Below are positions 17,664 to 26,550 of a DNA stretch of 64,000 nucleotides, one piece after another (the first letter of the stretch is position 1; every line of letters begins with the position of its first letter). Made by a program: the position numbers and the translations under genes. This stretch comes from Veillonella montpellierensis DSM 17217 (GTDB taxonomy: Bacteria; Bacillota; Negativicutes; Veillonellales; Veillonellaceae): contig NZ_AUFY01000003.1 in the NCBI RefSeq assembly GCF_000426745.1, forward strand, positions 92,228 through 156,227, read 5' to 3'. The notes beneath the pieces were generated by a model. The model did no database searches and was not told the DNA's origin. It was given only the letters and a program-made list of their open reading frames with translations.

Positions 17664-18041
17664 TTATAAATCAGCTGCATCAATATATTTTTGTAGTTCT
17701 TCTTCCGCTTCTATAATATCTTCATTAAATGCACCAGCAACAGCCGGATAGCGGCCAACTTCGATGGTGTGAACGATAGCATCATCTCTACCATTTTTGT
17801 AGATACCAATCCAAATACCAGAAAATTCACTTTCAAACCATTCGACAGGCTGATCCGTTTCATCAAAACGAATCGTTATATTCCCTTTTCCCAGTGTTTC
17901 TAGTAATTCTATTTGTTCTGATTCGCTCAATCCCGTTTTTTCTACATACAAAGTATACGTATTGCCTTGTTCACGAAAATCTTTCATGGCGTTTTTCAAC
18001 TCATTTAAAACAGCTTGAAGATTTGATAAGGAATTAGTCAT
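17664..18041 (-). CDS. HupH_C-domain hydrogenase maturation protein
   Basis: A 125-residue protein. The stretch LLETLGKGNITIRFDETDQP, then WFESEFSGIWIGIYKN and HTIEVGRYPAV, fits the C-terminal domain of HupH-type hydrogenase expression proteins (HupH_C), which help mature the small subunit or its Fe-S clusters. It is shorter than full HupH and holds essentially one domain. It overlaps the maturation protease gene by eight bases and is the last gene of the hydrogenase operon. GGAGGT lies 11 bases before the ATG. The family call rests on this pattern plus context. Confidence 0.75.
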   Translation of the reverse strand: MTNSLSNLQAVLNELKNAMKDFREQGNTYTLYVEKTGLSESEQIELLETLGKGNITIRFDETDQPVEWFESEFSGIWIGIYKNGRDDAIVHTIEVGRYPAVAGAFNEDIIEAEEELQKYIDAADL

Positions 18042-18534
18042 CTCGTTTTTTTACCTCCACGCCCCATTCCATTAAAACATGTATAACTCGCGAAATCACT
18101 TCTGGTAATACCTTTGCTACTACAGAAGACGGTTCGAGACCGATTTCTAAGGAAAATGGTTCTACCCCTATTACAGTAGCTGCTTCTAATGGTTCTTCTT
18201 GCAGTGCACGAATACGTAAAATATCTTGTATTCCCACTTCATGGGCAGAAATATTTTTTGTAAAATAATTTTCTACTTCTTGATGTGTAAACTCATACAC
18301 TGTACCTGGTTCTTCTCCTCCATTAATAGCATCTACTAAAATGAGTCGCTTCATGCCATCCATATAGGATAACAATTCCATTCCCATCGTTCCACCATCA
18401 ATAATATTAATAGCTGGAGTAAAAAAGTAGTTATCTTTCAATGTATTAATAACATGAACGCCAAGGCCTTCGTCTGTTAATAAAATATTCCCGACTCCTA
18501 ACAATGTAATTGTATTATTTTCTGGCAACATCAT
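18034..18534 (-). CDS. hyaD: Hydrogenase maturation protease, HyaD/HybD family
   Basis: A 166-residue endopeptidase that clips the C-terminal tail of the Ni-Fe hydrogenase large subunit after nickel insertion. LLGVGNILLTDEGLGVHVI carries the conserved first nickel-sensing acidic residue. INIIDGGTMGMELL provides the second Asp and the SAHEVGIQD block the nickel-binding His, which matches HybD-type enzymes. The open frame begins at an ATG directly after a GAGG, too close to use; the ATG two codons later (18534) has a six-base spacing. It overlaps the cytochrome b gene by about 20 bases. Its target is the HyaB product in the same operon. Confidence 0.93.
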   Translation of the reverse strand: MMLPENNTITLLGVGNILLTDEGLGVHVINTLKDNYFFTPAINIIDGGTMGMELLSYMDGMKRLILVDAINGGEEPGTVYEFTHQEVENYFTKNISAHEVGIQDILRIRALQEEPLEAATVIGVEPFSLEIGLEPSSVVAKVLPEVISRVIHVLMEWGVEVKKRDD

Positions 18535-19240
18535 CTTCATCCTCTATATCATGCATATCAATAGGGTCATGCGCATAATATTTCATACCAGTTACCATGC
18601 TTGATACTTCACCAGACTCTTCCATAACATCTTCACGAAATGCCATATATACATGAATAACTGTAAACAACAAGAAAATCCATGCAATATAATGGTGAAT
18701 AATGTGTACTCGATATTCTCCAATCATAGCATTAATAGGGTTAAATATAACAGCAATCCAACTATGAGGTTCTACCATAGCATACATAGCAAATCCAGTA
18801 ACTATCTCGAAGAAAAATAATACATATACCATCATATAACTTGTACGAGCTAAAGAATTCCTCAAATATGTATCATAATGCTTCTGTGGTAACATTAAGT
18901 AGTGAATCGTTGTTTCTCGTAAACCGCGCCAATATAGTTTTTGATTAAATTTAGGCATCAATCGATCGCCACGGTTTCTAATCGCACCAGCAATTCTAAA
19001 AATAAAAGAAAAAGTTAAAATAAACCCAGCGATAAAATGGATACGTCGTATCATTTCCATAGAAAACCAGTTATTGATTGCAAAAGTTGGTTCCTTACCA
19101 ATCAAACCTGCAAAGCCAGGATCTCCAATATATAGACCTGTCCAGAATAATGCAGTCACGCTCAATACCATTAGCCAATGAAAAATGCGTAGCCACAAAC
19201 TAAAAACTACATAGGCCTTTTTATCAGAATGAATTAGCAT
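18515..19240 (-). CDS. hyaC: Ni-Fe hydrogenase cytochrome b subunit
   Basis: A 241-residue integral membrane dihaem cytochrome b (HyaC/HupC/HydC family) that anchors the hydrogenase and passes electrons to quinone. Four hydrophobic helices are visible. Candidate haem ligands include His in LRIFHWLMVL (helix I), RRIHFIAGF (helix II) and the cluster RVHIIHHYIAWIF with VIHVYMAF in the last helix. The length is normal. It lies 14 bases downstream of hyaB, with AAGGAG before the ATG. The large cytoplasmic tail after helix IV is acidic and short. Confidence 0.93.
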   Translation of the reverse strand: MLIHSDKKAYVVFSLWLRIFHWLMVLSVTALFWTGLYIGDPGFAGLIGKEPTFAINNWFSMEMIRRIHFIAGFILTFSFIFRIAGAIRNRGDRLMPKFNQKLYWRGLRETTIHYLMLPQKHYDTYLRNSLARTSYMMVYVLFFFEIVTGFAMYAMVEPHSWIAVIFNPINAMIGEYRVHIIHHYIAWIFLLFTVIHVYMAFREDVMEESGEVSSMVTGMKYYAHDPIDMHDIEDEDDVARK

Positions 19241-19254
19241 TGTTATGTCACTCC

Positions 19255-21156
19255 TTATTTACACAAAGCATCTGTATTAACAGACGCAATTTTTTTACCC
19301 TCTTTATTATATAAATGTGTAGCACATGCCAAACAAGGGTCAAATGAGTGAACAGCTTTTAAAATTTCTAATGGCTTTTCTGGTACTTTTACACGGGTAT
19401 CAATCATAGTATCTTCATATGCACCATGCTCATTAGCGATAGTTCTTGGGCATGCATTCCATGTTGACGGAACAATACATTGATAGTTTTCTGTACGCCC
19501 GTTTTTAATATGAACCCAATGTCCTAATCCACCGCGCGGTGCATCTAATACACCAACGCCTTTGGCTTCTTCTGGCCAAGTTTGCGGATCCCATTTTGTC
19601 ATATCTGCTACAGCTACATCCCCTGATTTTATATTTTTAATCAATTTATTATAAAAATATCGACTCATAGTTGCCGCCACTTGAGCATCTAGGGCACGAC
19701 AAGCTGTACGACCTACAGTAGAGCACATCCATACGTGTGCTGGTACGCCAAGAATGTTAGACACCGCTTCAATCTGACGAACAATCATAGATTCTGCCCA
19801 TGTTGGTTGCGTAATAATACCTTGTTTTACTTTTGTATATACTACAATATATTTTGCTAATGGCCCCACTTCACAGGTCTTGCCTTTAAAAGTTGGTGAT
19901 TTTATCCAAGAGTATTTCTTAGTTTCATCCAAAAATTCCCATTTTTCTTTAGTCCCTGTTTTAGGTCCTGTAAAGTTTGCTTCTGTAATCCCTTCACTAG
20001 GATGCAAAGACTGAGTTCCATCAGGATAATTAAACCATGAATGTTCAATTTCTTCACTTAAAAATTCAGGATTCATTAAATCTTGACCTTCTAATGGTAT
20101 AAACGTAGCATGGTCTACACCAGCACCAAAGTTTTCTACTACACCATTAGCGCGAGAAACAGCTTTTTTAAAGTAATCACCATTAGAAATACCTGTATAT
20201 GGTTCATCTGGATATCCGCCATAGGATAAAACGCGTTTTTTGGATAAACCGCCTCCATCAACCATACCAGCTTGTACATATATTTTACCGATTGCTAACA
20301 CATCTGGTAAATAAAAATTATCTACTAAATTTCTCGTTAAAGAAATAGATTTATCTACTTCTGCCAATCGTTGTGTGTTAACTGGCGCATTCATATCATT
20401 CATAGAAATAGCACAAGGCATACCGCCTACAATATAATGAGGATGCGGATTTTTACCACCAAATATAACATGCGGTGTCACGATATTACGCTGTTGATCT
20501 AAAATATTTAAATAATGAGATATGGCCATCAAATGAACTTCTGGTGGCAACAATTTATAATCAGGATGATCCCACCACTGAGCAGAAAAAATTCCTAATT
20601 GACCACTATCAACAATTTTTTTAATCTTGTTTTGAATGGCCGAGAAATACTGTGTAGATCCCTTAGGATAGTCTTTTGAATATGCTGATGTATCATCTTG
20701 ATACTCTTTAGGCTCCAATCCTGATACATTATACGTAGCTAATATATTCTCTTGCAATTGTGCTGTTTTACTAGGATCGGCAGCCAACGCTTCTATAGGG
20801 CTCACCCAATCTAATGCATGTAAATGATAAAAATGGACAATATGGTCATGCACATCTAGGGCACTGTGCATAATATTCCTAATATAATTGGCGTTTTTAG
20901 GGATTTGAATGCCTAACGCATCTTCTACTGCTCGAAGTGCAGCCAATGCATGGGTAGATGTACAAACTCCACAAATTCTCTGCACAAACGCCCATAAATC
21001 ACGAGGATCTCGATTTTTAGCCACTAATTCGATACCACGCCAAGCTGTACCACTAGATAATGCGTCAGTCACTTTACCTGTGGTTTCATCTACATTAATT
21101 TCTACTCTCAAATGCCCTTCAATACGAGAAATTGGGTCTACTACAACACGCTTCAT
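19255..21156 (-). CDS. hyaB: Ni-Fe hydrogenase large subunit
   Basis: A 633-residue catalytic subunit of a group 1 membrane-bound uptake hydrogenase. The nickel ligands are seen in RICGVCTSTH (Cys62 and Cys65) and in the C-terminal DPCLACATH (Cys608 and Cys611). The family is cleaved after that His, which would release a 19-residue tail here. Other family blocks are SRIEGHLRVEI at the N-terminus and GGKNPHPHYIVGGMPC in the middle. It overlaps the small-subunit gene by one base and has GGAGG upstream. The enzyme would oxidise H2 on the outer face of the membrane. Confidence 0.97.
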   Translation of the reverse strand: MKRVVVDPISRIEGHLRVEINVDETTGKVTDALSSGTAWRGIELVAKNRDPRDLWAFVQRICGVCTSTHALAALRAVEDALGIQIPKNANYIRNIMHSALDVHDHIVHFYHLHALDWVSPIEALAADPSKTAQLQENILATYNVSGLEPKEYQDDTSAYSKDYPKGSTQYFSAIQNKIKKIVDSGQLGIFSAQWWDHPDYKLLPPEVHLMAISHYLNILDQQRNIVTPHVIFGGKNPHPHYIVGGMPCAISMNDMNAPVNTQRLAEVDKSISLTRNLVDNFYLPDVLAIGKIYVQAGMVDGGGLSKKRVLSYGGYPDEPYTGISNGDYFKKAVSRANGVVENFGAGVDHATFIPLEGQDLMNPEFLSEEIEHSWFNYPDGTQSLHPSEGITEANFTGPKTGTKEKWEFLDETKKYSWIKSPTFKGKTCEVGPLAKYIVVYTKVKQGIITQPTWAESMIVRQIEAVSNILGVPAHVWMCSTVGRTACRALDAQVAATMSRYFYNKLIKNIKSGDVAVADMTKWDPQTWPEEAKGVGVLDAPRGGLGHWVHIKNGRTENYQCIVPSTWNACPRTIANEHGAYEDTMIDTRVKVPEKPLEILKAVHSFDPCLACATHLYNKEGKKIASVNTDALCK

Positions 21157-22307
21157 TAATCATTTCCTCCATCATGATGGTTATTTTTATTCATCGTTTC
21201 ATTCCATAAGCCAGCTTCTTTTAAACGTTTTTCTTCTTTTAAATCTTCATATTTATTTTTAGCTAATGTTAATGCGCCATGTGCTACAACAGCCCCAGTT
21301 GCTGCAAATCCAGCAATAGTACCTACCGTATCCGCATTAGTAATTGTATTGGCCATTGGAATATCTGGTAATCGTTTATAAAAATTATCATTATCCCAAA
21401 AATCTTTTTCAGAACAACCAATACAACCATGTCCCGATTGAATAGGATAAGAAAGTCCGTTCCACCACCGTAAATTACCACAAGAATTATAAGTTTCTGG
21501 GCCTCGGCAGCCTACTTTATATAAACACCAACCCGCTTTTGATGCATCATCATCAAATTTTTCCACAAATAATCCCGAATCAAAAAAGGCGCGACGATAA
21601 CATGTATCGTGAATACGATTACCATAGAATTGTTTTGGTCTTCCTTGAATATCTAACGGTGGAATCTCACCAAATAATGCATAATGCATAATAACGCCTG
21701 TCATGACTTCTGGAATTGGAGGGCAACCTGGCACTTTAATAATAGGTACACCAGAAACAACAGATGATACTGATACAGTATTAGTTGGATTTGGTTTAGC
21801 TGCTTGAATCCCGCCCCATGCAGCACAAGAGCCATATTCGATAATAGCAGAGGCCCCTGCTGCACATTCTTTAAGAACTTCTACAAATGGTCGTCCTCCT
21901 ACAGAACAGTACACGCCATTTTCATCAAGAGGCACACCGCCTTCAACTGCTAGTATATATTTACCAGATTTATTAGCAACAATCTCTTTTAAATGATGTT
22001 CTAATGGTTCACCAGAAGCGGCAGCCAATGTATCATCATATTCTAAGGCAATCATATTTAAAATAACATCAGAAGCAAATGGAGATGTAGAACGAATAAA
22101 TGATTCATCACAACCTGTACATTCATGGCCATGTAACCAAACCACTGTCGGTAATTCTTTAGTTTCTGCTGCCTTAACAACAGTATCTAACATGGTTGGT
22201 GGCAAACCTAATACAGCCGTCAACGCTACACAGGACTTAACAAATGTGCGTCGACTTAATTTACGCTCTTGAAAGAGTGTCCATAAGCTATTCATACGTT
22301 CTTTCAC
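21156..22307 (-). CDS. hyaA: Ni-Fe hydrogenase small subunit, Tat-exported
   Basis: A 383-residue iron-sulphur subunit. A Tat signal with the twin-arginine motif LSRRTFVKS precedes a hydrophobic stretch. Cysteine motifs for the three clusters follow: ECTGCDE, YGSCAAWGG, PGCPPIPE, then CYRR, GCRGPETYNSC and HGCIGCSE. A C-terminal hydrophobic helix (TVGTIAGFAATGAVVAHGALTLA) is the usual anchor next to the cytochrome b. The longest frame starts 13 codons earlier. I place the start at the GTG at 22307, because GGGGGA lies eight bases upstream; an internal ATG four codons on is the alternative. First gene of the operon. Confidence 0.95.
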   Translation of the reverse strand: MKERMNSLWTLFQERKLSRRTFVKSCVALTAVLGLPPTMLDTVVKAAETKELPTVVWLHGHECTGCDESFIRSTSPFASDVILNMIALEYDDTLAAASGEPLEHHLKEIVANKSGKYILAVEGGVPLDENGVYCSVGGRPFVEVLKECAAGASAIIEYGSCAAWGGIQAAKPNPTNTVSVSSVVSGVPIIKVPGCPPIPEVMTGVIMHYALFGEIPPLDIQGRPKQFYGNRIHDTCYRRAFFDSGLFVEKFDDDASKAGWCLYKVGCRGPETYNSCGNLRWWNGLSYPIQSGHGCIGCSEKDFWDNDNFYKRLPDIPMANTITNADTVGTIAGFAATGAVVAHGALTLAKNKYEDLKEEKRLKEAGLWNETMNKNNHHDGGND

Positions 22308-22403
22308 TGGAGTTATCCCCCTTATTAGTAATCTTACACTTTGCATTTATAAAATATATAATCAATAACATGGATACATATCACAAAAATATTCCATAAT
22401 CAT

Positions 22404-22409
22404 AGTATA
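22404..22409 (-). promoter_or_regulatory. Possible extended -10 promoter of the hydrogenase operon
   Basis: On the minus strand TGGTATACT gives an extended -10 element (TGn plus TATACT), about 97 bases before the GTG start of hyaA. No good -35 hexamer is visible. Apart from the thioredoxin terminator, I see nothing else in the 430 bases between hyaA and trxA. Confidence 0.35.
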
Positions 22410-22540
22410 CCATGTGCATCTATAAATTTCTAGAAAAATAATTTGATAATATAAGGTTTTACATCTATTTTATCGTGAATAAATATATGTCAGTTATAAA
22501 AAAAATTTACCCTTAGTTTATAAAATCAAACATATCAATT

Positions 22541-22589
22541 TATTAAAAATAACCGTATAAAAGCCAAATTAATTTGAACTTTTATACGG
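22541..22589 (-). terminator. Terminator downstream of trxA
   Basis: CCGTATAAAAG (22553-22563) pairs perfectly with CTTTTATACGG (22579-22589), with an inner AAATT/AATTT helix. On the minus strand it is followed by TTATTTTTAATA. It ends the thioredoxin transcript before the hydrogenase promoter. Confidence 0.85.
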
Positions 22590-22737
22590 CATGTATTTTG
22601 TATGTCATACAATGTAATACATCTTCTAATGAGATTAGACTATCCTAGATATAAGTAATAGTTACCTATTCTTACAACTGATCAATAAATTTCTATACAT
22701 AAACACATCATTCTATCTCACTTATGATGTACCAATG

Positions 22738-23067
22738 TTATCCTTTTAATTCGTGAATTAATTCTTCTAATACAGAAGCTTTCTTATATCCTGCTATACG
22801 ATCCAGTTCTTTTCCCTCTTTAAATAGTAGTATCGTAGGAATTCCTTCCACGTCATACGTTAAGCATAATTCCTTAACAAGGTCTGCATTAACACTAAAA
22901 AATGTAGCTTCTTTATCCAAATCGATTGCTACTTGTTCTAATACAGGGCCCATTACTTTACAAGGAGCACACCATTCAGCCCAAAAACATACTACAGATA
23001 AGCCATTTTGCAACAATACTTTTTGATTAAATTCTTCTACACTAGTGATTTCAATGAAAGCCATCAT
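22738..23067 (-). CDS. trxA: Thioredoxin
   Basis: A 109-residue thioredoxin fold protein. The redox motif sits in CFWAEWCAPCKVMGPVLEQ, with CAPC instead of the usual CGPC. The cis-proline block GIPTILLFKEGKEL is intact. Length and single-domain form are those of a cytoplasmic thioredoxin; there is no signal peptide. The longest frame opens at a GTG. AAGGAG favours the ATG at 23067 or the adjacent one at 23064. It stands alone between rnpB and the hydrogenase operon and may act as a general disulphide reductase. Confidence 0.92.
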   Translation of the reverse strand: MMAFIEITSVEEFNQKVLLQNGLSVVCFWAEWCAPCKVMGPVLEQVAIDLDKEATFFSVNADLVKELCLTYDVEGIPTILLFKEGKELDRIAGYKKASVLEELIHELKG

Positions 23068-23108
23068 GCACACTCCTTATCATTATATTAATGATTATCA
23101 TATAAGAA

Positions 23109-23128
23109 AACCGCCCCTAAGAGCGGTT
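23109..23128 (-). terminator. Terminator of rnpB
   Basis: On the minus strand AACCGCTC-TTAG-GGGCGGTT forms a GC-rich hairpin followed by TTCTTAT, directly after the 3' end of the RNase P RNA. Confidence 0.8.
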
Positions 23129-23130
23129 AT

Positions 23131-23481
23131 GGCAAGCAATCAATAAGCCGAGTTCTGTTCTGTTTACACAGTGACGATTATCTTTCTAGACGTATGGTCA
23201 CCCATACGTTCAAGCGGCACAACCCGAAAGGTCGGCGGGCCACCTCAACCCTTTTCTATTAGGCCTTGCTCCAGATGGGGTTTACCAAGCCAAACTTGTT
23301 ACCAAGTTGCTGGTGCGCTCTTACCGCACCGTTCCACCCTTACCATACACTTATGGCGGTCTTCTTTTCTATGGCACTTTCCCTAAGGTTACCCTCGCCA
23401 GACGTTATCTGGCATCCTGCCCTATGGAGCTCGGACTTTCCTCGAACTATAATAGCTCGCAATCGTCTTTCATACTTGCTC
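23131..23481 (-). ncRNA. rnpB: RNase P RNA, bacterial type
   Basis: An RNA of about 350 nucleotides on the minus strand. The signature GAGGAAAGTCCGAGCTCC is near the 5' end (23426-23443), GAGGGTAACC and GGAACGGTGCGG-type conserved blocks are internal, and ACAGAACTCGGCTT is near the 3' end (23145-23158). Together these are diagnostic of the bacterial RNase P ribozyme, which trims tRNA 5' leaders. A promoter fits just upstream and a terminator just downstream. The exact ends are estimated to within about 10 bases. Confidence 0.95.
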
Positions 23482-23486
23482 TATTT

Positions 23487-23516
23487 AGTCTAGCACAAAT
23501 ACCGATAGAAAAGCAA
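23487..23516 (-). promoter_or_regulatory. Promoter of rnpB
   Basis: On the minus strand TTGCTT, an 18-base spacer and TAGACT form a sigma-70-type promoter. The -10 box is at 23487-23492, placing the start of transcription near 23480, where the RNase P RNA should begin. Confidence 0.65.
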
Positions 23517-23552
23517 CTGTCCACAAAATAAGATATATATTAGTTTCTGTGG

Positions 23553-24674
23553 TTAACTCTTAACAAAAAAGAAATCTTGTTGTTCTTCATAGGGCATAAT
23601 CGAAATAGTGGGATCAATTTCGTGTATATGAGGAGAAATGTAGCTAGCAATGCCTATAGCTACACACTCTTCTGTACCAAAATGGCCTGCATCAACAACA
23701 AGGATTCCCAATTCCTTTGCTAGTTGCATATCATGATACTTTACATCACCTGTGATATACGCATCAGCGCCTCTAATAGCTGCTTGTGTAATAAATTCTG
23801 CTCCACTACCAGAACAAATAGCGATGCGTTGAATCACGTCTTTTTTTACCCCTCCTGCACGTACTCTTGCTTTTGGTAAGACATGCTGCACATACTGTAT
23901 AAACTCTTTATAATTCATTGCTATTTCCAAGTCTCCTAGGCGCCCCAAATAATGCACTTCTTCTGGTTCTTTCAAGGGAAATACATCATAAGCAACTTCT
24001 TCATAGGGGTGTACTTTTACCATAGCCTGTATCACATTAGAAAGTATCTTTCCCTGTACTAGTGTTTCAATCCGTTCTTCCTCTACTACTTCCATTTGCC
24101 CTAATTTTCCAATAAATGGATGCGCGTCTTCAATAGGTGTAAATCGGCCTTCTCCAACACTACTGTATGAACAACCCGCATAATTCCCCATACTACCTGC
24201 TCCCGCTATGCCTAACGCCCGTCGTACACATTCACTATGAGATGTAGGGGCATATACAACTAGTTTATATAATGGTGAAGACCCTGTTTTTACGAAACCT
24301 AAAGAACCTTTCAAACCTAGTTTACCAGCTAGCATATCATTAAGTCCATCCTTCGCAATGTCTAAATTAGTATGCGCACTATATACAGCTATATTAGATT
24401 GAATAAGCGAATATAACAATTTACCGATGGAAGTAGTCTTATCAATATGTTTTAGACCTTTAAAAATAAGAGGATGATGACTAATTATCATATTAATATC
24501 ATGGTTAATCGCATATGAAACTGCCTCTTCTGTTACATCTAAAGTTGTCAGAATACCTGTAACTGTTTCTCTTCTATCGCCTACCATCAATCCTGGATTA
24601 TCCCATGACTCTGCTAAGGAAAGTGGCGCCCATGTTTCCATTACTTGAATGACGTCTTCTACAAGTAAACTCAT
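23553..24674 (-). CDS. Nif3-like dinuclear metal centre protein (YqfO type)
   Basis: A 373-residue member of the NIF3/DUF34 family with the internal insertion domain seen in YqfO-type proteins (about 125-225), giving the longer form. Metal ligands are visible in MIISHHPLIFKGLKHI, in HTNLD and in the C-terminal VVDAGHFGTEE. The family forms hexameric rings with a di-metal site; annotation as GTP cyclohydrolase I type 2 is common but poorly supported. It overlaps trmK by four bases, as in many Firmicutes where the pair follows rpoD. Its function is uncertain. Confidence 0.92.
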   Translation of the reverse strand: MSLLVEDVIQVMETWAPLSLAESWDNPGLMVGDRRETVTGILTTLDVTEEAVSYAINHDINMIISHHPLIFKGLKHIDKTTSIGKLLYSLIQSNIAVYSAHTNLDIAKDGLNDMLAGKLGLKGSLGFVKTGSSPLYKLVVYAPTSHSECVRRALGIAGAGSMGNYAGCSYSSVGEGRFTPIEDAHPFIGKLGQMEVVEEERIETLVQGKILSNVIQAMVKVHPYEEVAYDVFPLKEPEEVHYLGRLGDLEIAMNYKEFIQYVQHVLPKARVRAGGVKKDVIQRIAICSGSGAEFITQAAIRGADAYITGDVKYHDMQLAKELGILVVDAGHFGTEECVAIGIASYISPHIHEIDPTISIMPYEEQQDFFFVKS

Positions 24675-25375
24675 AATAATTCCTCCAGCTCCTTAATACA
24701 CTGTTGCGTTTTTATAAATTTATTGGTTCGGCGCAATGCAATGGTCATACTTTCTAATACTGATTGATACTGATGAATAAAATTTTCAATGTATTGTCTC
24801 CATAAAAGCGGCCTTTCTTCTGCCACTAATGCTCCAACCATCCACAATATAGAGTCTTTAGGTAGATTGGCATATATATCTTTATCCAAACTAGCAGGAT
24901 CTAATAAATCTTTTTTTATAGCTAGCCATGCTTGATATAGTTTTCCCATATCGTACATAATAATTTCTTTGATAATGCAGTAGCCCTCTTCTACCATATA
25001 TTGCCGTAATTCTGCTTGACCATTTTGTGGTTGCACTACATAAAAGTCTAATAACTCTGGTGCTTCTCTTATAATATCACGCATTAAAAATCCACCCATG
25101 CCACAAATAACGGCACCTGTTAGCTCTCCTACCTTTGTATTTTGTAGACCATTACTTAATCTACATTCAATATATGATGTTAACTGACATGACTCAATAT
25201 ATCGTTTTGCCGTCTCCAATGGTCTTGCATTTACATCAATAGCAATAACCCGACCGGCCTTTTTCTCCTTAATCATGGCTACTGCCAGATAGCCATGATC
25301 AGTTCCTACATCGGCAATAACACCTGCTTGTGGAACAATATCTAATATAGCCTGTAATCGCTTCGTTAATTTCAC
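24671..25375 (-). CDS. trmK: tRNA (adenine-22-N1)-methyltransferase
   Basis: A 234-residue SAM-dependent enzyme of the TrmK (YqfN) family that makes m1A22 in the D-loop of some tRNAs. The N-terminal Rossmann domain has IADVGTDHGYLAVAMI (SAM motif) and VIAIDVN. The VICGMGGFLMRDII and VVQPQNGQAELRQYM blocks are characteristic, and a C-terminal helical coiled region follows. The start is GTG, with AGAGGT five bases upstream. Coupled to the Nif3-like gene. Confidence 0.93.
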   Translation of the reverse strand: MKLTKRLQAILDIVPQAGVIADVGTDHGYLAVAMIKEKKAGRVIAIDVNARPLETAKRYIESCQLTSYIECRLSNGLQNTKVGELTGAVICGMGGFLMRDIIREAPELLDFYVVQPQNGQAELRQYMVEEGYCIIKEIIMYDMGKLYQAWLAIKKDLLDPASLDKDIYANLPKDSILWMVGALVAEERPLLWRQYIENFIHQYQSVLESMTIALRRTNKFIKTQQCIKELEELL

Positions 25376-25519
25376 AGTACACCTCTTTATGACTGATACT
25401 CTATAGCAAATAGATACATCACATAACTAGTACTTACTTCACACTTATAATAATCGCCATTCTATAAAAGTTCAAGTTCTACTTATATCCTTTTTCTTTC
25501 TAGTGGATATAAACAAAGA

Positions 25520-25568
25520 TAGACATCTATATTGAATTAGAGAAAACTAATACCAATATAAATGTCTA
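25520..25568. repeat. Inverted repeat between tRNA gene and trmK
   Basis: TAGACATCTATATTG (25520-25534) pairs with CAATATAAATGTCTA (25554-25568) with one mismatch. It may be the 3' end or terminator of the tRNA transcript, though the following tract is not strongly T-rich. The remaining 150 bases upstream of trmK show nothing clear. Confidence 0.45.
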
Positions 25569-25606
25569 CTAAACTATCCTATCTTGTATATTATATAGAA
25601 TGTATC

Positions 25607-25681
25607 TGGTGGGCCCACCTGGGTTCGAACCAGGGACCGACCGGTTATGAGCCGGTTGCTCTACCACTGAGCTATAGGCCC
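25607..25681 (-). tRNA. tRNA with CAT anticodon (Ile2 or elongator Met)
   Basis: A 75-nucleotide tRNA with CCA encoded. The acceptor GGGCCTA pairs with TGGGCCC. The D-arm GCTC/GAGC has a short seven-base loop, the anticodon stem is ACCGG/CCGGT with loop CTCATAA (anticodon at 25647-25649), and the T-arm is CCTGG-TTCGAAC-CCAGG. The full 1-72 pair rules out initiator tRNA. GGGCCTATAGCTC at the 5' end resembles isoleucine tRNAs, so a lysidine-modified Ile2 is somewhat more likely than elongator Met, but sequence alone does not decide. Confidence 0.95.
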
Positions 25682-25728
25682 ATGCGATTAATCATCTTCA
25701 TAATTATACTCAATTTTTCAGTTTATCG

Positions 25729-26490
25729 TCAAGGATATTTTATAATTTCCTTCAATATTTTTTTGCCTTGTATATCTTCTTGTGCCCATGTCAAAGGTAC
25801 AACTGTAATCATATCATTTCTGCTATAATATACATCACTATCTTCTTCACTAAAATCTTTAACAACCGTACCAGCAACCCAAAAATAATTACGTCCTCGC
25901 GTATCAATACGAGGATCAATAATATTTACATATTTTTGATACCCTTGTGATGCAATTCGAACTCGTGACCAATCATATGGTCCATTATAAGGAATATTAA
26001 CATTTAATAATCCCTTATAGTCATGTTCTAAAAAAAATTTAGTAATAAACGTTTCTATAAAAGGAAATAAAGTCGATACATGATTTGCATTATACTTTTC
26101 AACAGATAATGCTAATGATGGAATGCCATAAAAAAGGCCCTCCATAGCTGCTCCTATAGTCCCAGAGTATATTGCATCAGAGCCTAAATTATATCCATGA
26201 TTAATACCTGATATAAATAAATCTGGCATATCTTCCATTAAATAGTACGATAAAGCAAATTTAGCACAATCTGTAGGTGTCCCTGTAAGGGAGTAAATCT
26301 TTAATGCATCCCTATCTGTAAAAATTTTCTTCATATGTATGGGATTATCAATTGTTAACGCATGTGATTTAGCGCTCTGCTCCATGGCTGGTGCTATAAC
26401 AGTAACTCGATGACGCTTTGCCAAATAATCTGCCAAGTCTCTCAAGCCTTTTGCCTCTACACCATCATCATTTGTCATTAAAATATGCAT
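25729..26490 (-). CDS. surE: 5'/3'-nucleotidase SurE
   Basis: A 253-residue metal-dependent phosphatase of the SurE family acting on nucleoside monophosphates. The N-terminal MHILMTNDDGVEAKGL carries the paired Asp metal ligands. VIAPAMEQSAKSHALTI and FISGINHGYNLGSDAIYSGTIGAAMEG are the conserved Ser and Asn blocks, and GTPTDCAKFAL fits the family. AGGAGG four bases before the ATG. It follows the terminator of the GT2 gene and precedes the tRNA gene. Confidence 0.95.
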   Translation of the reverse strand: MHILMTNDDGVEAKGLRDLADYLAKRHRVTVIAPAMEQSAKSHALTIDNPIHMKKIFTDRDALKIYSLTGTPTDCAKFALSYYLMEDMPDLFISGINHGYNLGSDAIYSGTIGAAMEGLFYGIPSLALSVEKYNANHVSTLFPFIETFITKFFLEHDYKGLLNVNIPYNGPYDWSRVRIASQGYQKYVNIIDPRIDTRGRNYFWVAGTVVKDFSEEDSDVYYSRNDMITVVPLTWAQEDIQGKKILKEIIKYP

Positions 26491-26500
26491 ATAACCTCCT

Positions 26501-26548
26501 AAAAAAGAGTCGCCTTTTTATGTATTTACATGATAGCGACTCTTTATA
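26501..26548 (-). terminator. Terminator after the guaB-GT2 envelope cluster
   Basis: On the minus strand AAAGAGTCGC pairs with GGCGACTCTTT (one mismatch, long loop) and runs into six T. It lies between the GT2 gene and surE; the T-run reaches almost to the surE Shine-Dalgarno. Confidence 0.75.
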
Positions 26549-26550
26549 TT

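Noticed and set aside
23171..23531. Three overlapping plus-strand frames of about 71-75 codons.
   Set aside because: They lie within the RNase P RNA gene on the other strand; the open frames are a by-product of the RNA sequence.
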